Below are positions 1 through 7,718 of a stretch of 64,000 nt of DNA, piece after piece. A program made the position numbers and the translations under genes. Source of the stretch: Variovorax sp. YR216. GTDB lineage: Bacteria; Pseudomonadota; Gammaproteobacteria; Burkholderiales; Burkholderiaceae_C. Every line of letters starts with the position of its first letter. Positions within the stretch are counted from its first letter, which is position 1. The notes under the pieces are model-generated. The model searched no databases. It was not told the DNA's origin and worked only from the letters and a program-made list of their open reading frames with translations. The stretch covers positions 124,001 through 188,000 of the forward strand of contig NZ_FNRO01000008.1 of the NCBI RefSeq assembly GCF_900107745.1. The letters are read 5' to 3'.

Positions 1-1176
1 CTCGTTTCCAACTTCTCCGAAGCCGACGCGATCGCGATCAAGCAGATCGAGAAGACCACCAACCACGATGTGAAAGCGGTCGAGTACTGGATCAAGTCCA
101 AGTTCGAGGCCCGTCCCGAGCTGCTTGCCGCTTCCGAGTTCGTGCACTTCGCCTGCACGAGCGAGGACATCAACAACACCAGCCACGCCCTGCAGATCCA
201 GGCGGCGCGCGAGAAGGTGGTGCTTCCCGCGATCGACGGCATCATCGCGACGCTGCGCGAAATGGCAATCAAGTTCGCCGACGTGTCGATGCTTTCGCGC
301 ACGCACGGCCAGACCGCCAGCCCGACCACCGTGGGCAAGGAAATCGCCAACGTCGCAGTGCGCCTCGCGAAGGCACGCGAGCAGATCGCCGGGGTGAAGC
401 TGCTCGCCAAGATGAACGGCGCCGTGGGCAACTACAACGCGCACATCGCCGCCTGGCCCGATTTCGACTGGGAGGCCTTCAGCCGCAAGGTGATCGAGAC
501 GCCCGCGCCGCTGGGCCTGGGCCTGACCTTCCAGCCCTACAGCATCCAGATCGAGCCGCACGACTACATGGCCGAGATCTTCGATGCCGTGGCGCGCCTC
601 AACACGATCCTGGTCGACTTCTCGCGCGACATCTGGGGCTACGTCAGCCTCGGCTACTTCAAGCAGCGCCTGAAGAAGGGCGAGATCGGCTCGTCGACGA
701 TGCCACACAAGGTCAATCCGATCGACTTCGAGAACGCCGAGGGCAACCTCGGCCTCGCGAACGCGCTGCTGCGCCACCTGAGCGAAAAGCTGCCGATCAG
801 CCGCTGGCAGCGCGACCTGACCGACAGCACCGTGCTGCGCAACATCGGCGTGGCGCTCGGCTACGCAACGCTGGCCTATGCGAGCCTCGCCACCGGTCTC
901 GGCAAGCTCGAGCTGAACGAGGAAGCCCTGGCGGAAGACCTCGACGCATCGTGGGAAGTGCTCGCGGAGCCCATCCAGACCGTCATGCGGCGGTTCGGTG
1001 TGCAGGGTGCGTATGAGCAGCTCAAGGAAGTCACGCGCGGCAAGACCGTGACTGCCGAGGCGCTGCACGGCCTCATCCGTTCGCTGGAAATTCCGGAAGC
1101 CGAGAAGGAGCGTCTTCTGGCCATGACCCCCGCGAGTTACATCGGCAAAGCCGCCGAACTGGCCCGGCGGGCATGA
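1..1176 (+). CDS. purB: Adenylosuccinate lyase, 5' end missing
   Basis: PurB acts twice in purine synthesis, splitting SAICAR and adenylosuccinate with release of fumarate. The reading frame is open from base 1, so the N-terminus lies outside the window. The fumarase/aspartase-superfamily signature SSTMPHKVNPIDFENAEGN is intact (about bases 694-750) and carries the catalytic serine loop. The upstream TTNHDVKAVEYW and the TSEDINN and SRTHGQTASPTT segments are typical of the E. coli-type enzyme. The internal GTG at 70 is only an in-frame valine, not the start. The gene ends just before an inverted copy of a dispersed hairpin repeat. Confidence 0.97.
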   Translation, partial: LVSNFSEADAIAIKQIEKTTNHDVKAVEYWIKSKFEARPELLAASEFVHFACTSEDINNTSHALQIQAAREKVVLPAIDGIIATLREMAIKFADVSMLSRTHGQTASPTTVGKEIANVAVRLAKAREQIAGVKLLAKMNGAVGNYNAHIAAWPDFDWEAFSRKVIETPAPLGLGLTFQPYSIQIEPHDYMAEIFDAVARLNTILVDFSRDIWGYVSLGYFKQRLKKGEIGSSTMPHKVNPIDFENAEGNLGLANALLRHLSEKLPISRWQRDLTDSTVLRNIGVALGYATLAYASLATGLGKLELNEEALAEDLDASWEVLAEPIQTVMRRFGVQGAYEQLKEVTRGKTVTAEALHGLIRSLEIPEAEKERLLAMTPASYIGKAAELARRA

Positions 1177-1179
1177 ACG

Positions 1180-1250
1180 CCCCCACGCTCGGCACTTCGT
1201 GTCCTCGCTGCCCCCCGAGGGGGCTGATTCGCCTTGAGGCGGCCCGGCGG
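1180..1250 (-). repeat. Dispersed hairpin repeat, copy A (inverted)
   Basis: Read on the minus strand, this segment has the same architecture as copies at 1864-1946 and 37208-37290: a G/C hairpin (five or more C, short loop, run of G), then a CACACGAAGT-like core, then a G-rich end. It is more diverged than the other two. It fills almost the whole gap between purB and yaeQ. The C-run/G-run stem could work as a transcription attenuator, but there is no T tract. Confidence 0.6.
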
Positions 1251-1258
1251 CGAATCTG

Positions 1259-1819
1259 ATGGCACTCAAGTCCACCATCTTCAAGGCGAACCTCGCCGTC
1301 GCAGACATCGATCACGGCTACTACGCGGACCACGCGCTGACACTGGCGCGTCATCCGAGCGAGACCGACGAGCGGATGATGATTCGTCTCGCCGCGCTGG
1401 CGCTCAACGCGTACAAGCTGCAGGATGTCTGCAACGGCGATGGCACGCTGGCTTTCGGCGCCGGGCTTTCGAATCCGGACGAGCCGGACGTCTGGCTGCG
1501 CGACTTCACCGGCGAGACGAAGCTCTGGATCGAAGTCGGCCAGCCCGAGGACAAGCCGATCGTGAAAGCCTGCGGCAAGTCCGAGGAAGTGATCGTCTAC
1601 GCCTTCAACCACGCTGCCGAGATCTGGTGGCGCGGCATCGAAAGCAAGCTGACGCGGCCACAGAACCTGTCGGTGTTCCGCATTCCGACCGCAGCGGCCC
1701 AATCGCTGGCGGCGCTTGCACAGCGTTCGATGCAGTTGCAGGCCACGATCCAGGAAGGCGTGCTGATGCTCGGCGACGGCACGCACAACATCGATATCGA
1801 ACCACTTCGATTGAAGTAG
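1259..1819 (+). CDS. yaeQ: YaeQ family protein
   Basis: 186-residue YaeQ family member. The N-terminus MALKSTIFKANLAVADIDHG and the block LTLARHPSETDERMMIRL are characteristic of the family. YaeQ proteins have a PD-(D/E)XK nuclease-like fold. The E. coli protein was reported to compensate for RfaH in transcript elongation, but the biochemical role is unsettled. ELSE-type acidic residues plus the KLWIEVGQP strand fit the nuclease-like core. The ATG at 1259 is used because it gives the full conserved N-terminus. The gene is flanked on both sides by copies of the same dispersed repeat in opposite orientations. Confidence 0.92.
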   Translation: MALKSTIFKANLAVADIDHGYYADHALTLARHPSETDERMMIRLAALALNAYKLQDVCNGDGTLAFGAGLSNPDEPDVWLRDFTGETKLWIEVGQPEDKPIVKACGKSEEVIVYAFNHAAEIWWRGIESKLTRPQNLSVFRIPTAAAQSLAALAQRSMQLQATIQEGVLMLGDGTHNIDIEPLRLK

Positions 1820-1844
1820 CTTGTGCCCAGGTGGCCGGCGAAGC

Positions 1845-1948
1845 CAGGCCCGTTGGTGAAACACCGCGGAACCGGCTTTGCCGGGCCGCTGGTGTTGCCC
1901 CCTGAAAGGGGGTGCAGAGCCACACGAAGTGGGCGAGGCTGGGGGTAA
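1845..1948 (+). repeat. Dispersed hairpin repeat, copy B
   Basis: Bases 1864-1946 match 37208-37290 over 83 nt with about four mismatches counted by eye and no gaps. Each copy contains two hairpins, CCGGC-TTT-GCCGG and CCCCC-N5-GGGGG, followed by a conserved tail containing CACACGAAGTGGGCGAGG. Two of the four differences lie in the loop of the second hairpin, so its stem is preserved. The element sits between the convergent genes yaeQ and the DUF2007 gene, where it could act as a transcription barrier. Confidence 0.8.
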
Positions 1949-1949
1949 G

Positions 1950-2255
1950 CTAAATGCCCGGCATCATCGCGCCGCATCGCCAGCACTGCTCGAAGCCGCC
2001 TTCGACGAGTTCGCCGCAGAGGCACTGCCAGCGCCGTTGAGGTCGGTGCCGCAATTCGTGCAGCAGGCGTTCGGCGAGATCGAGCTGGGCTTCGTCCTCG
2101 ATCCAGACCTCCGGCAGACATTGATCGGGCGGCAGCTGGCCGGCCGCGGCACCCAGGTATTCGCGCTGCACAGAGGCATCGACGCCGCCCTCGCGCAGGG
2201 CATGCACCCACAGGGTCGCAATGGCGAGGTTGGGGGCTTGCGCGATGCGGCGCAT
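1950..2255 (-). CDS. DUF2007-type small protein with C-terminal zinc ribbon
   Basis: 101-residue protein. The first ~70 residues (RRIAQAPNLAIATLWVHALR... with PEVWIEDE) resemble the DUF2007 'putative signal transducing' fold. The C-terminus has two Cys pairs, CLC and CWRC, that would bind one zinc ion. The start is taken at the internal ATG at 2255, because the longer frame would overlap the upstream gene and begins with a low-complexity basic stretch; from 2255 the gap to the upstream stop is 4 bases. It is the second gene of a two-gene operon. Function unknown. Confidence 0.75.
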   Translation of the reverse strand: MRRIAQAPNLAIATLWVHALREGGVDASVQREYLGAAAGQLPPDQCLPEVWIEDEAQLDLAERLLHELRHRPQRRWQCLCGELVEGGFEQCWRCGAMMPGI

Positions 2256-2259
2256 GGGC

Positions 2260-2730
2260 TCAGCCTGCGTGCTTGTCGCTTTCGGGGACCGGCGCGCCGC
2301 CTTCGTCTTCCGGACGGACGTGTTCGGCTTCACGGGCGCGCTCGGCATACCGGTTGAAGCGCCAGGCCGAATCCTGCATCGTGATGCGGCGCCAGGTCGA
2401 GCGCTTCTCCGCCGGGGTCATGGCGGGCCAATGCTGGACTTCGTCGAAGCTGCGTCCGCAGCCCTTGCACTCATCGTCGCCCTGGCTGGTGGAGCAGATG
2501 GCGATGCAGGGCGTGTCGGGCGTGGTCTGGTACCAGGTGAGCCAGGCGTCCCAGGCCTTGGCGGGAAAGCCGACTTCGTCGACCTCGTCTTCGTGATGGA
2601 AGATCATCAGCGCATAGACCTCCGCCAGAGCGCGCAGCTCGGGTGCGAGGGTGATGCCGTCGGGCGAGGGCTTCCGGTCGCGCCAGTAATTGATGGCGGC
2701 CTCGATGTCGGTGATGTGAATGGCGGCCAT
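2260..2730 (-). CDS. DUF3717/DUF1289 fusion protein
   Basis: 156 residues. The N-terminal ~75 residues (ITDIEAAINYWR...) fit DUF3717, a family I know mainly from Burkholderiales. Residues ~74-118 fit DUF1289: PCIAICSTSQGDDECKGCGR with four conserved cysteines, then WPAMTPAEKRSTWRRI. DUF1289 proteins are small putative iron-sulphur or zinc proteins of unknown role. The tail is acidic and probably disordered. It heads a minus-strand operon with the DUF2007 protein, and its 5' side faces the manganese-riboswitch leader. Confidence 0.8.
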   Translation of the reverse strand: MAAIHITDIEAAINYWRDRKPSPDGITLAPELRALAEVYALMIFHHEDEVDEVGFPAKAWDAWLTWYQTTPDTPCIAICSTSQGDDECKGCGRSFDEVQHWPAMTPAEKRSTWRRITMQDSAWRFNRYAERAREAEHVRPEDEGGAPVPESDKHAG

Positions 2731-2875
2731 GGGTCAAAAAATGCAAGGCGGCGATCATAGTCCGGCTATTTCCCGGGATCTGCAAAGGATTTGCGCGCTA
2801 TCGAATACATAGCATCCAGTCCTTTTGTGGCGAGGCATTCCAGCGCCTTTCTTTTGAATCCCCCTGCGCGTCGGG

Positions 2876-2911
2876 TTGCCACGACCAAGTTGCGATGCTC
2901 TAATCCCGCCC
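2876..2911 (+). promoter_or_regulatory. Sigma70-type promoter of the riboswitch leader
   Basis: TTGCCA (2876-2881), a 17-base spacer and TCTAAT (2899-2904) form a good -35/-10 pair. The predicted transcript start near 2911 falls directly at the 5' edge of the riboswitch aptamer, which supports the call. The 145 bases between the upstream minus-strand gene and this promoter hold nothing else I can name. Confidence 0.65.
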
Positions 2912-3032
2912 ACGAAGGGGAGTAGCTCCCGCCCGCTTTTCCGAGAAGCGGGTATCGCCAGGTCGTCAATACGAAGCACAACACTTCCGGCCTGTCGGGC
3001 AGCCCCACGCTGTCGAGCAAGACCTTCGATTT
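2912..3032 (+). ncRNA. yybP-ykoY manganese riboswitch
   Basis: All hallmark elements are present in order. They are the 5' conserved GGGGAGTAGC (2917-2926), a P2 hairpin around CCCGCTTTTCCGAGAAGCGGG, the internal-loop element CGTCAATACG, a further hairpin arm, and the 3' conserved GCAAGACCTTCG (3017-3028). The closing P1 helix is CGAAGG (2913-2918) with CCTTCG (3023-3028). This class senses Mn2+ and normally controls Mn exporters such as MntP and TerC/Alx proteins. The next gene (3143) is a TerC protein, as expected. The ~110 bases from aptamer to start codon would be the expression platform; I see no clear T tract, so translational control is more likely. Confidence 0.9.
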
Positions 3033-3142
3033 GACCTGTGCAGGTTCGATCGAAGCGATTGCGTGTTCCACGAGGGCGATGGTCCTCATCCGGCCGCTTC
3101 ATCCGACCTGCATGGAAGGAATCGAAACGAACAGAGGACTTT

Positions 3143-3880
3143 ATGGAACAGTTTCTGACCCCCGAGTTCTGGGTCGCGGTCGGCCAGATCATCATGATCG
3201 ACATCCTGCTCGGTGGCGACAACGCCGTCGTGATTGCGCTTGCCTGCCGCAAGCTGCCACCAGCGCAACGCACGAAGGGCATTCTCTGGGGCACCGCGGG
3301 CGCGATTCTTTTGCGCGTCGTCCTGATCTTCTTCGCGCTCACCCTCTTGGCCATCCCGTTCCTGAAACTCGCCGGCGCGCTGCTGCTGGTGTGGATCGGC
3401 GTCAAGCTCCTCGCCCCGGAACATGACGATGCGCACGGCGACATCGCCGCGAGCGACAAGCTCTGGGCCGCGGTCAAGACCGTGATCGTGGCCGACCTCG
3501 TGATGAGCGTGGACAACGTGATCGCGATCGCCGGTGCCGCGCAAGGCGCCGGCGAGGGGCACCAGATGCCGCTGGTGATCTTCGGCCTGCTCGTGAGCAT
3601 CCCGATCATCGTCTGGGGCAGCCAGTTGGTCATCAAGCTGATGGACCGCTTCCCGATCATCATCACGCTCGGCGGCATGCTGCTGGGCTGGATTGCCGGC
3701 ACGATGGCCGTGTCGGACCCGTCCATCGCCAACCCGGCCGACTGGACCTGGGTGCCGAAGCTGCCGCAAACCGACGTGGTCCGCTATGCCGCAGGTGTCC
3801 TCGGCGCGCTGCTGGTGCTCGCGATCGGCAAGTGGCTGGCCGGCCGCCGCGCCAAGCCGGGCGAGACCGTCACGGCCTGA
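3143..3880 (+). CDS. TerC family membrane protein, probable Mn2+ exporter
   Basis: 245-residue polytopic membrane protein of the TerC/Alx family. Two internally repeated motifs with conserved acidic residues are visible: LGGDNAVVIAL near residue 25 and SVDNVIAIAG near residue 117. About seven hydrophobic helices are apparent. The ATG at 3143 is chosen because AGAGGA lies 5 bases upstream and the family N-terminus starts here; the longer open frame runs through the riboswitch leader and is not protein-like. Control by an upstream yybP-ykoY riboswitch argues for manganese efflux. A paralogue without a riboswitch lies at 21657-22346. Confidence 0.92.
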   Translation: MEQFLTPEFWVAVGQIIMIDILLGGDNAVVIALACRKLPPAQRTKGILWGTAGAILLRVVLIFFALTLLAIPFLKLAGALLLVWIGVKLLAPEHDDAHGDIAASDKLWAAVKTVIVADLVMSVDNVIAIAGAAQGAGEGHQMPLVIFGLLVSIPIIVWGSQLVIKLMDRFPIIITLGGMLLGWIAGTMAVSDPSIANPADWTWVPKLPQTDVVRYAAGVLGALLVLAIGKWLAGRRAKPGETVTA

Positions 3881-3936
3881 TCCGCACTCTGGACTCAATG
3901 TCTCTGCCACTCCAACCAACGAAAGAAGGAGCACTC

Positions 3937-4401
3937 ATGGAAAAGGTCATTCTTTACGTCGACGACCCCGCCTACGCGCGCGAGTTTCTCGCCCGGATGG
4001 CGGCCTCGGAGGCCGATGTCGAGGTGCGCCACTGGGTGCTGGTGGCCTGTGCACCGCGCATGACGCACCGCATCAGCAAGTGGGTCAGCCACAGCGCACG
4101 CGAGAACTGGCGCGGCAAGTGGTTCGCAAAAGTGCAGGAACAACTCCTGCCCTTGCTGCAGTCGCGGGGAAGCCTGGTCACGCCGGTCCTGGCCAAGGGG
4201 CCGCTGACAGACCTGACCAAGCGACTGAAGCTCGAGCATGGTGTAGCCCAGGTGATCGACGGGCGCCGACCCAAGGTGGGCGTCGATCTCGAACCCGTGG
4301 CCCCGGATGTGGCACCGCCCGGGCAATCGAGTTGGGCACTCCCGGGCGCAGTGGTCGGCATGGGCGCGCTGCTGATGCTGGCCAACGAGATGTCCGAGTA
4401 A
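3937..4401 (+). CDS. Conserved hypothetical protein with C-terminal membrane anchor
   Basis: 154 residues, function not recognised. The N-terminus (EKVILYVDDPAYAREFLARM) looks like the first strand-helix unit of an alpha/beta nucleotide-binding fold, loosely like universal stress proteins. The rest of the soluble part is basic. The last ~22 residues (WALPGAVVGMGALLMLANEM) form one probable transmembrane helix. A strong ribosome site AAGGAG sits 5 bases before the ATG. It follows the TerC gene by 56 bases and precedes the holin-like gene by 16, so the three may be co-transcribed from the manganese-controlled promoter. Confidence 0.7.
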   Translation: MEKVILYVDDPAYAREFLARMAASEADVEVRHWVLVACAPRMTHRISKWVSHSARENWRGKWFAKVQEQLLPLLQSRGSLVTPVLAKGPLTDLTKRLKLEHGVAQVIDGRRPKVGVDLEPVAPDVAPPGQSSWALPGAVVGMGALLMLANEMSE

Positions 4402-4417
4402 GCGCGGCACCGGCCGA

Positions 4418-4771
4418 ATGCGACTTCTCATCAAGTGGCTGCTGAGCGCGCTGGCGCTGCTGGCAGTCGCCTACGTCTACAGCGGCGTGCAGGTCACGAC
4501 CTACACCTCGGCACTGCTGGCTGCCGCGGTGATCGGTTTCCTGAACATGTTCATGCGCCCGGTGCTGGTGGTGCTGACCCTGCCGGTCACGATCGTCACG
4601 CTGGGGCTGTTCCTGTTCGTGATCAACGCGCTGCTCTTCTGGGCCGCATCAGGGTTGCTGCCGGGCTTTCATGTCGATGGTTTCATCGCCGCCCTGATCG
4701 GATCGCTGCTCTACTCGATCCTGGGCTTGATCATCGAATCGGCGCTGGGCGGCTTGTTCTCCGAGCGCTGA
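4418..4771 (+). CDS. Phage-holin-like (YvlD family) membrane protein
   Basis: 117 residues with about four transmembrane segments and very little soluble sequence. The block NMFMRPVLVVLTLPVTIVTL with the following FVINALLFW fits the phage_holin_4_2/YvlD family (PF04020). This is a chromosomal family of unknown function, not a sign of a prophage. Its stop codon forms the left half of a short inverted repeat (TGACC-TT-GGTCA) whose right half contains the stop of the convergent protease gene. Confidence 0.85.
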   Translation: MRLLIKWLLSALALLAVAYVYSGVQVTTYTSALLAAAVIGFLNMFMRPVLVVLTLPVTIVTLGLFLFVINALLFWAASGLLPGFHVDGFIAALIGSLLYSILGLIIESALGGLFSER

Positions 4772-4777
4772 CCTTGG

Positions 4778-6349
4778 TCACCTGTTGGCGCGCATGTCCG
4801 CGGCCTGCTCCTTCACGAGTGCCTCCACTGCGCGAGCACGTGTGTCGATGATCGAGGCTTCGTAGTTGTCCACCGCAGCGCCCGGCGTTCGCGCGCTGGC
4901 GCGGATGAAGTCCTGCGCCGCCTTGAGGCGGTCCCTCGCCGCCGGATAGTCCAATGTCGCGACATTGGCCTCGGCGTCGGCGCGGATTGCGCGGACGGTG
5001 TCGTTCTGCGCGCCATAGAGGCTCGACAGGGTCCGCCATGCGGTCGCATCGCGCGGATGCGTCGCGACCCAGTCACGCAGAGGCTGAACCATCGGCGCCG
5101 GATTGCGCGTCGCCACGGCGGCTTGGGCGGCGAGCAGCATTTCCGGCCGGTCCTGGGCCTTGGGGTTGAGCAGCGCCGCGGCGGCCGGCGCGGCGCCTGC
5201 CGCCAACTCGATCTCCGCCGAGAGCAGGCGCGCGAGTCGCGCAGCCGAGGGATCCCCGGCGGTGCGCGTCTGCAGCTGCTGCGCCAAGGCACGGGCCGTC
5301 TTGAAATCACGCAGCTCGCTCGCCGAGAGCGCTGCCGCGTAGAGGGTGCCGGCCTGTTGCGCGGGCGAGCTCCGGGCGAACTCGCCGCTGGAAGGCACAT
5401 CGACCCACTGGCGCAGCACATCGACGCCCGGACGGGTCAGCACGCGCGCGCGGGCGGTGATCATCGAGTGATCCATGAGCAAAGGCAGGGGCGTCTTCGT
5501 TCCGGGCTGCATCTGGAAGCGCGCCTGCATGTCCGCGATCCGCTCGCCGGTCAGCGGGTGGCTGCGCAAGTAGGGGTACGAGCCGTTGTCGTTGAGACGC
5601 GAGGCGTACTGGAGCTTTTCGAACATCGACGCCGCGCCCTGCGGGGCATAGCCTGCCTGCGACATGACGCCGAAGCCGATGCGGTCGGCCTCGCGTTCCA
5701 TGTCGCGCGAGAAGCTCAGCTGGTTCTGCATGAAAGCCGCCTGGCTGCCCATCATCACGGCCTGGCCGGCGTCGGGTTGACGGCTCTTGCTTGCCGCGAT
5801 CACGCCGAGGATCATGCCCGCGAGCATCAGCGGTAACTGCTTGTTCTGCGAGGTCATCATGCGCGCGATGTGGCGCTGGGTGACGTGCGACATTTCGTGT
5901 CCGAGCACCGTGGCGAGCTCGTCACGGCTGCCGACCACCGCGATCAGCCCCAGGTTGATGCCGAGGTAGCCGCCCGGCAGCGCGAAAGCGTTGATGTTGC
6001 GATCGCGGCCCAGAAGGATGGTCCAGGCGAAGCGCTCGTCCAGTTCGGGCGTGAGCTCGCCACGCACCCGGGCCGCGGCCAGCAGCTTCTGCCAGATATC
6101 GGTCACGTATTCGAGCAGCACCGGGTCGTCGATGTAGTCGGTGTCGCGGTAGAGCTCCCGGGCGATTTCGTCGCCGAGGTGGCGTTCGGCCGCGGCGGTC
6201 ATTTCGCTGTCGCCCATGCTGGGCAGCTGGGCAGAAGCCGGGACGGGGAGCACCAGCTGAGCGGAGACCGCCAACGCGGCACACAGGGTTCGCAGCCGGC
6301 GACGCGCAGCAGAGCGCTGCCTGGAGGTGGAATCAGAGGATGAAGTCAT
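4778..6349 (-). CDS. BepA-type M48 periplasmic metalloprotease with TPR-like tail
   Basis: 523 residues. A signal peptide ends near ASAQ (residue ~41). The M48 zinc site is complete: HEMSH at 151-155 and the third ligand in the EREAD segment at 218-222. The ~250-residue C-terminal part is alanine-rich and helical, as in the TPR domain of E. coli BepA (YfgC). BepA promotes LptD assembly and degrades stalled outer-membrane proteins. The start is taken at 6349, giving a normal basic signal-peptide N-region; the much longer open frame would run through the divergent moaC gene. Confidence 0.9.
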   Translation of the reverse strand: MTSSSDSTSRQRSAARRRLRTLCAALAVSAQLVLPVPASAQLPSMGDSEMTAAAERHLGDEIARELYRDTDYIDDPVLLEYVTDIWQKLLAAARVRGELTPELDERFAWTILLGRDRNINAFALPGGYLGINLGLIAVVGSRDELATVLGHEMSHVTQRHIARMMTSQNKQLPLMLAGMILGVIAASKSRQPDAGQAVMMGSQAAFMQNQLSFSRDMEREADRIGFGVMSQAGYAPQGAASMFEKLQYASRLNDNGSYPYLRSHPLTGERIADMQARFQMQPGTKTPLPLLMDHSMITARARVLTRPGVDVLRQWVDVPSSGEFARSSPAQQAGTLYAAALSASELRDFKTARALAQQLQTRTAGDPSAARLARLLSAEIELAAGAAPAAAALLNPKAQDRPEMLLAAQAAVATRNPAPMVQPLRDWVATHPRDATAWRTLSSLYGAQNDTVRAIRADAEANVATLDYPAARDRLKAAQDFIRASARTPGAAVDNYEASIIDTRARAVEALVKEQAADMRANR

Positions 6350-6415
6350 CAAAGCGCGGGGTTCGTCGTCATCGTCTCGGCCTCGTATGATGCGGCACTC
6401 AGCGCAACGTTCACA

Positions 6416-6898
6416 ATGAGCACACTCACCCATTTCGATGCCCAGGGCCGGGCCCACATGGTCGACGTGGCCGCCAAACCGGCCACCCACCGCGTGGCAG
6501 TGGCCACCGGCCGCATCGAGATGCAGCCCTCCACGCTGGCGCTGATCGAATCCGGCACGGCAAAAAAAGGCGATGTGCTCGGCGTCGCCCGGATCGCCGG
6601 TATCCAGGCAGCCAAGAAGACCAGCGACCTGATTCCGCTGTGCCACCCGCTGGCGCTGACGCGGGTGGCGGTCGACTTTGCGCTCGCGCACAGCCCCGTG
6701 CCCCAGGTCACCTGCACCGCGACCGTCGAAACGGTCGGGCCGACCGGGGTCGAGATGGAGGCGCTGACCGCGGTCCAGGTGGCGCTGTTGACCGTCTATG
6801 ACATGTGCAAGGCGGTGGACCGGGGGATGACGATGACCGACATCCACGTGCTGGAGAAGCATGGGGGGAAGTCGGGGAGTTACGTCGCGGGGCGCTGA
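6416..6898 (+). CDS. moaC: Cyclic pyranopterin monophosphate synthase
   Basis: MoaC converts 3',8-cyclo-7,8-dihydro-GTP to cPMP in molybdenum cofactor synthesis. The 160-residue length is normal. Family blocks are clear: MVDVAAKPATHRVAVA near the N-terminus, KKTSDLIPLCHPL in the middle (with the conserved Lys and His), VEMEALTAVQVALLTVYDMC and the C-terminal catalytic-loop region KAVDRGM. It is transcribed divergently from the BepA-type protease gene with a 66-base gap. Confidence 0.96.
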   Translation: MSTLTHFDAQGRAHMVDVAAKPATHRVAVATGRIEMQPSTLALIESGTAKKGDVLGVARIAGIQAAKKTSDLIPLCHPLALTRVAVDFALAHSPVPQVTCTATVETVGPTGVEMEALTAVQVALLTVYDMCKAVDRGMTMTDIHVLEKHGGKSGSYVAGR

Positions 6899-7036
6899 AG
6901 CGCGCGTCCAAGCGTCCATTCATCGCCTGACCGGGGCGAAGGCACCCCGCGATGCAGGTGCACACCATTTCATTACCGCCCAAGCGATCGGCAGGTCATT
7001 CCGTGCGCTCCGGTAATTAAATCTCTCATCCAAATC

Positions 7037-7068
7037 AGCCAATTCGCATAAACGTGCAGGAATTGGCT
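7037..7068. promoter_or_regulatory. Inverted repeat upstream of the minor-pilin operon
   Basis: A perfect 9-base inverted repeat, AGCCAATTC and GAATTGGCT with 14 bases between, lies 130 bases before the pilE-like start. This 300-base gap between moaC and the pilin operon is clearly more AT-rich than its surroundings, as expected for a promoter region. I see no convincing sigma54 or sigma70 promoter pair. The repeat could be a regulator site or a weak hairpin terminator for moaC. Confidence 0.4.
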
Positions 7069-7198
7069 TGAGACCGGTCAAAAAAGACAAACGGTGTCCC
7101 GACGCTGATCAGCGGCTCTGGCTCTCAAAAAATCGGGCAACACAATGAGAAACATCTGATTCTCTGCAAGTTGCTCCGCAACCCGAAAGCCCCGCATC

Positions 7199-7699
7199 GT
7201 GAAAAAACAGCCCTGCTCGCGCACTTCTGTCGGACGCCTTGGCGCCCGCGGCTTCACGTTGATCGAAGTGATGATCGTGGTGGCGATCATCGGGATCCTG
7301 GCCGCCATCGCGCTGCCCGCGTACAACGACTACATCCGGCGCGGCCAGATCCAGGAGGCCTTCGGCTTTCTGTCCGACTACCGGTCGAAGATGGAGCAGT
7401 ACTACCAGGACAACCGCAACTACGGCTCCAGTTCGGCATGCGCACCGGATACGACGGCCAGCAGCTGGAACAACTTCGCGCCGACCAGCGCGAAGTACTT
7501 CAGCTTCAGTTGCGCCACCAACACGGGCACCGGCGACACCACGCAACAGACCTACACCGTCACGGCGACGGGCAACGCCGGCCAGGCACTAGGCAACGTG
7601 TACACGATCAACCAGAACGGTGATCGTGCGACCACGAAGTTCAAGGGCACCACCATGAGCAACGTGACCTGCTGGCTCATGAAATCCCCCACCTGCTGA
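7199..7699 (+). CDS. pilE: Type IV pilin-like protein, PilE type (minor pilin)
   Basis: 166 residues starting with GTG. The class III prepilin signal is clear: basic leader, Gly18 followed by FTLIEVMIVVAIIGILAAIA, with the essential Glu at +5. The C-terminal part has MEQYYQDNRNYG and paired cysteines, as in PilE/ComP-type minor pilins. The leader is long (18 residues) and no strong ribosome site precedes the GTG, so the exact start is less sure than the gene. It is the first gene of the pilin operon and would be processed by PilD, which is not in this window. Confidence 0.85.
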   Translation: MKKQPCSRTSVGRLGARGFTLIEVMIVVAIIGILAAIALPAYNDYIRRGQIQEAFGFLSDYRSKMEQYYQDNRNYGSSSACAPDTTASSWNNFAPTSAKYFSFSCATNTGTGDTTQQTYTVTATGNAGQALGNVYTINQNGDRATTKFKGTTMSNVTCWLMKSPTC

Positions 7700-7718
7700 C
7701 CGCTGGACGGAACGGACC

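Noticed and set aside
2766..3089. Minus-strand frame of 107 residues opposite the TerC leader
   Set aside because: It is the antisense of the manganese riboswitch; the conserved RNA segments explain the sequence.
4418..4771. Prophage remnant suggested by the holin-like gene
   Set aside because: The YvlD-type family is chromosomal and no other phage gene is nearby.
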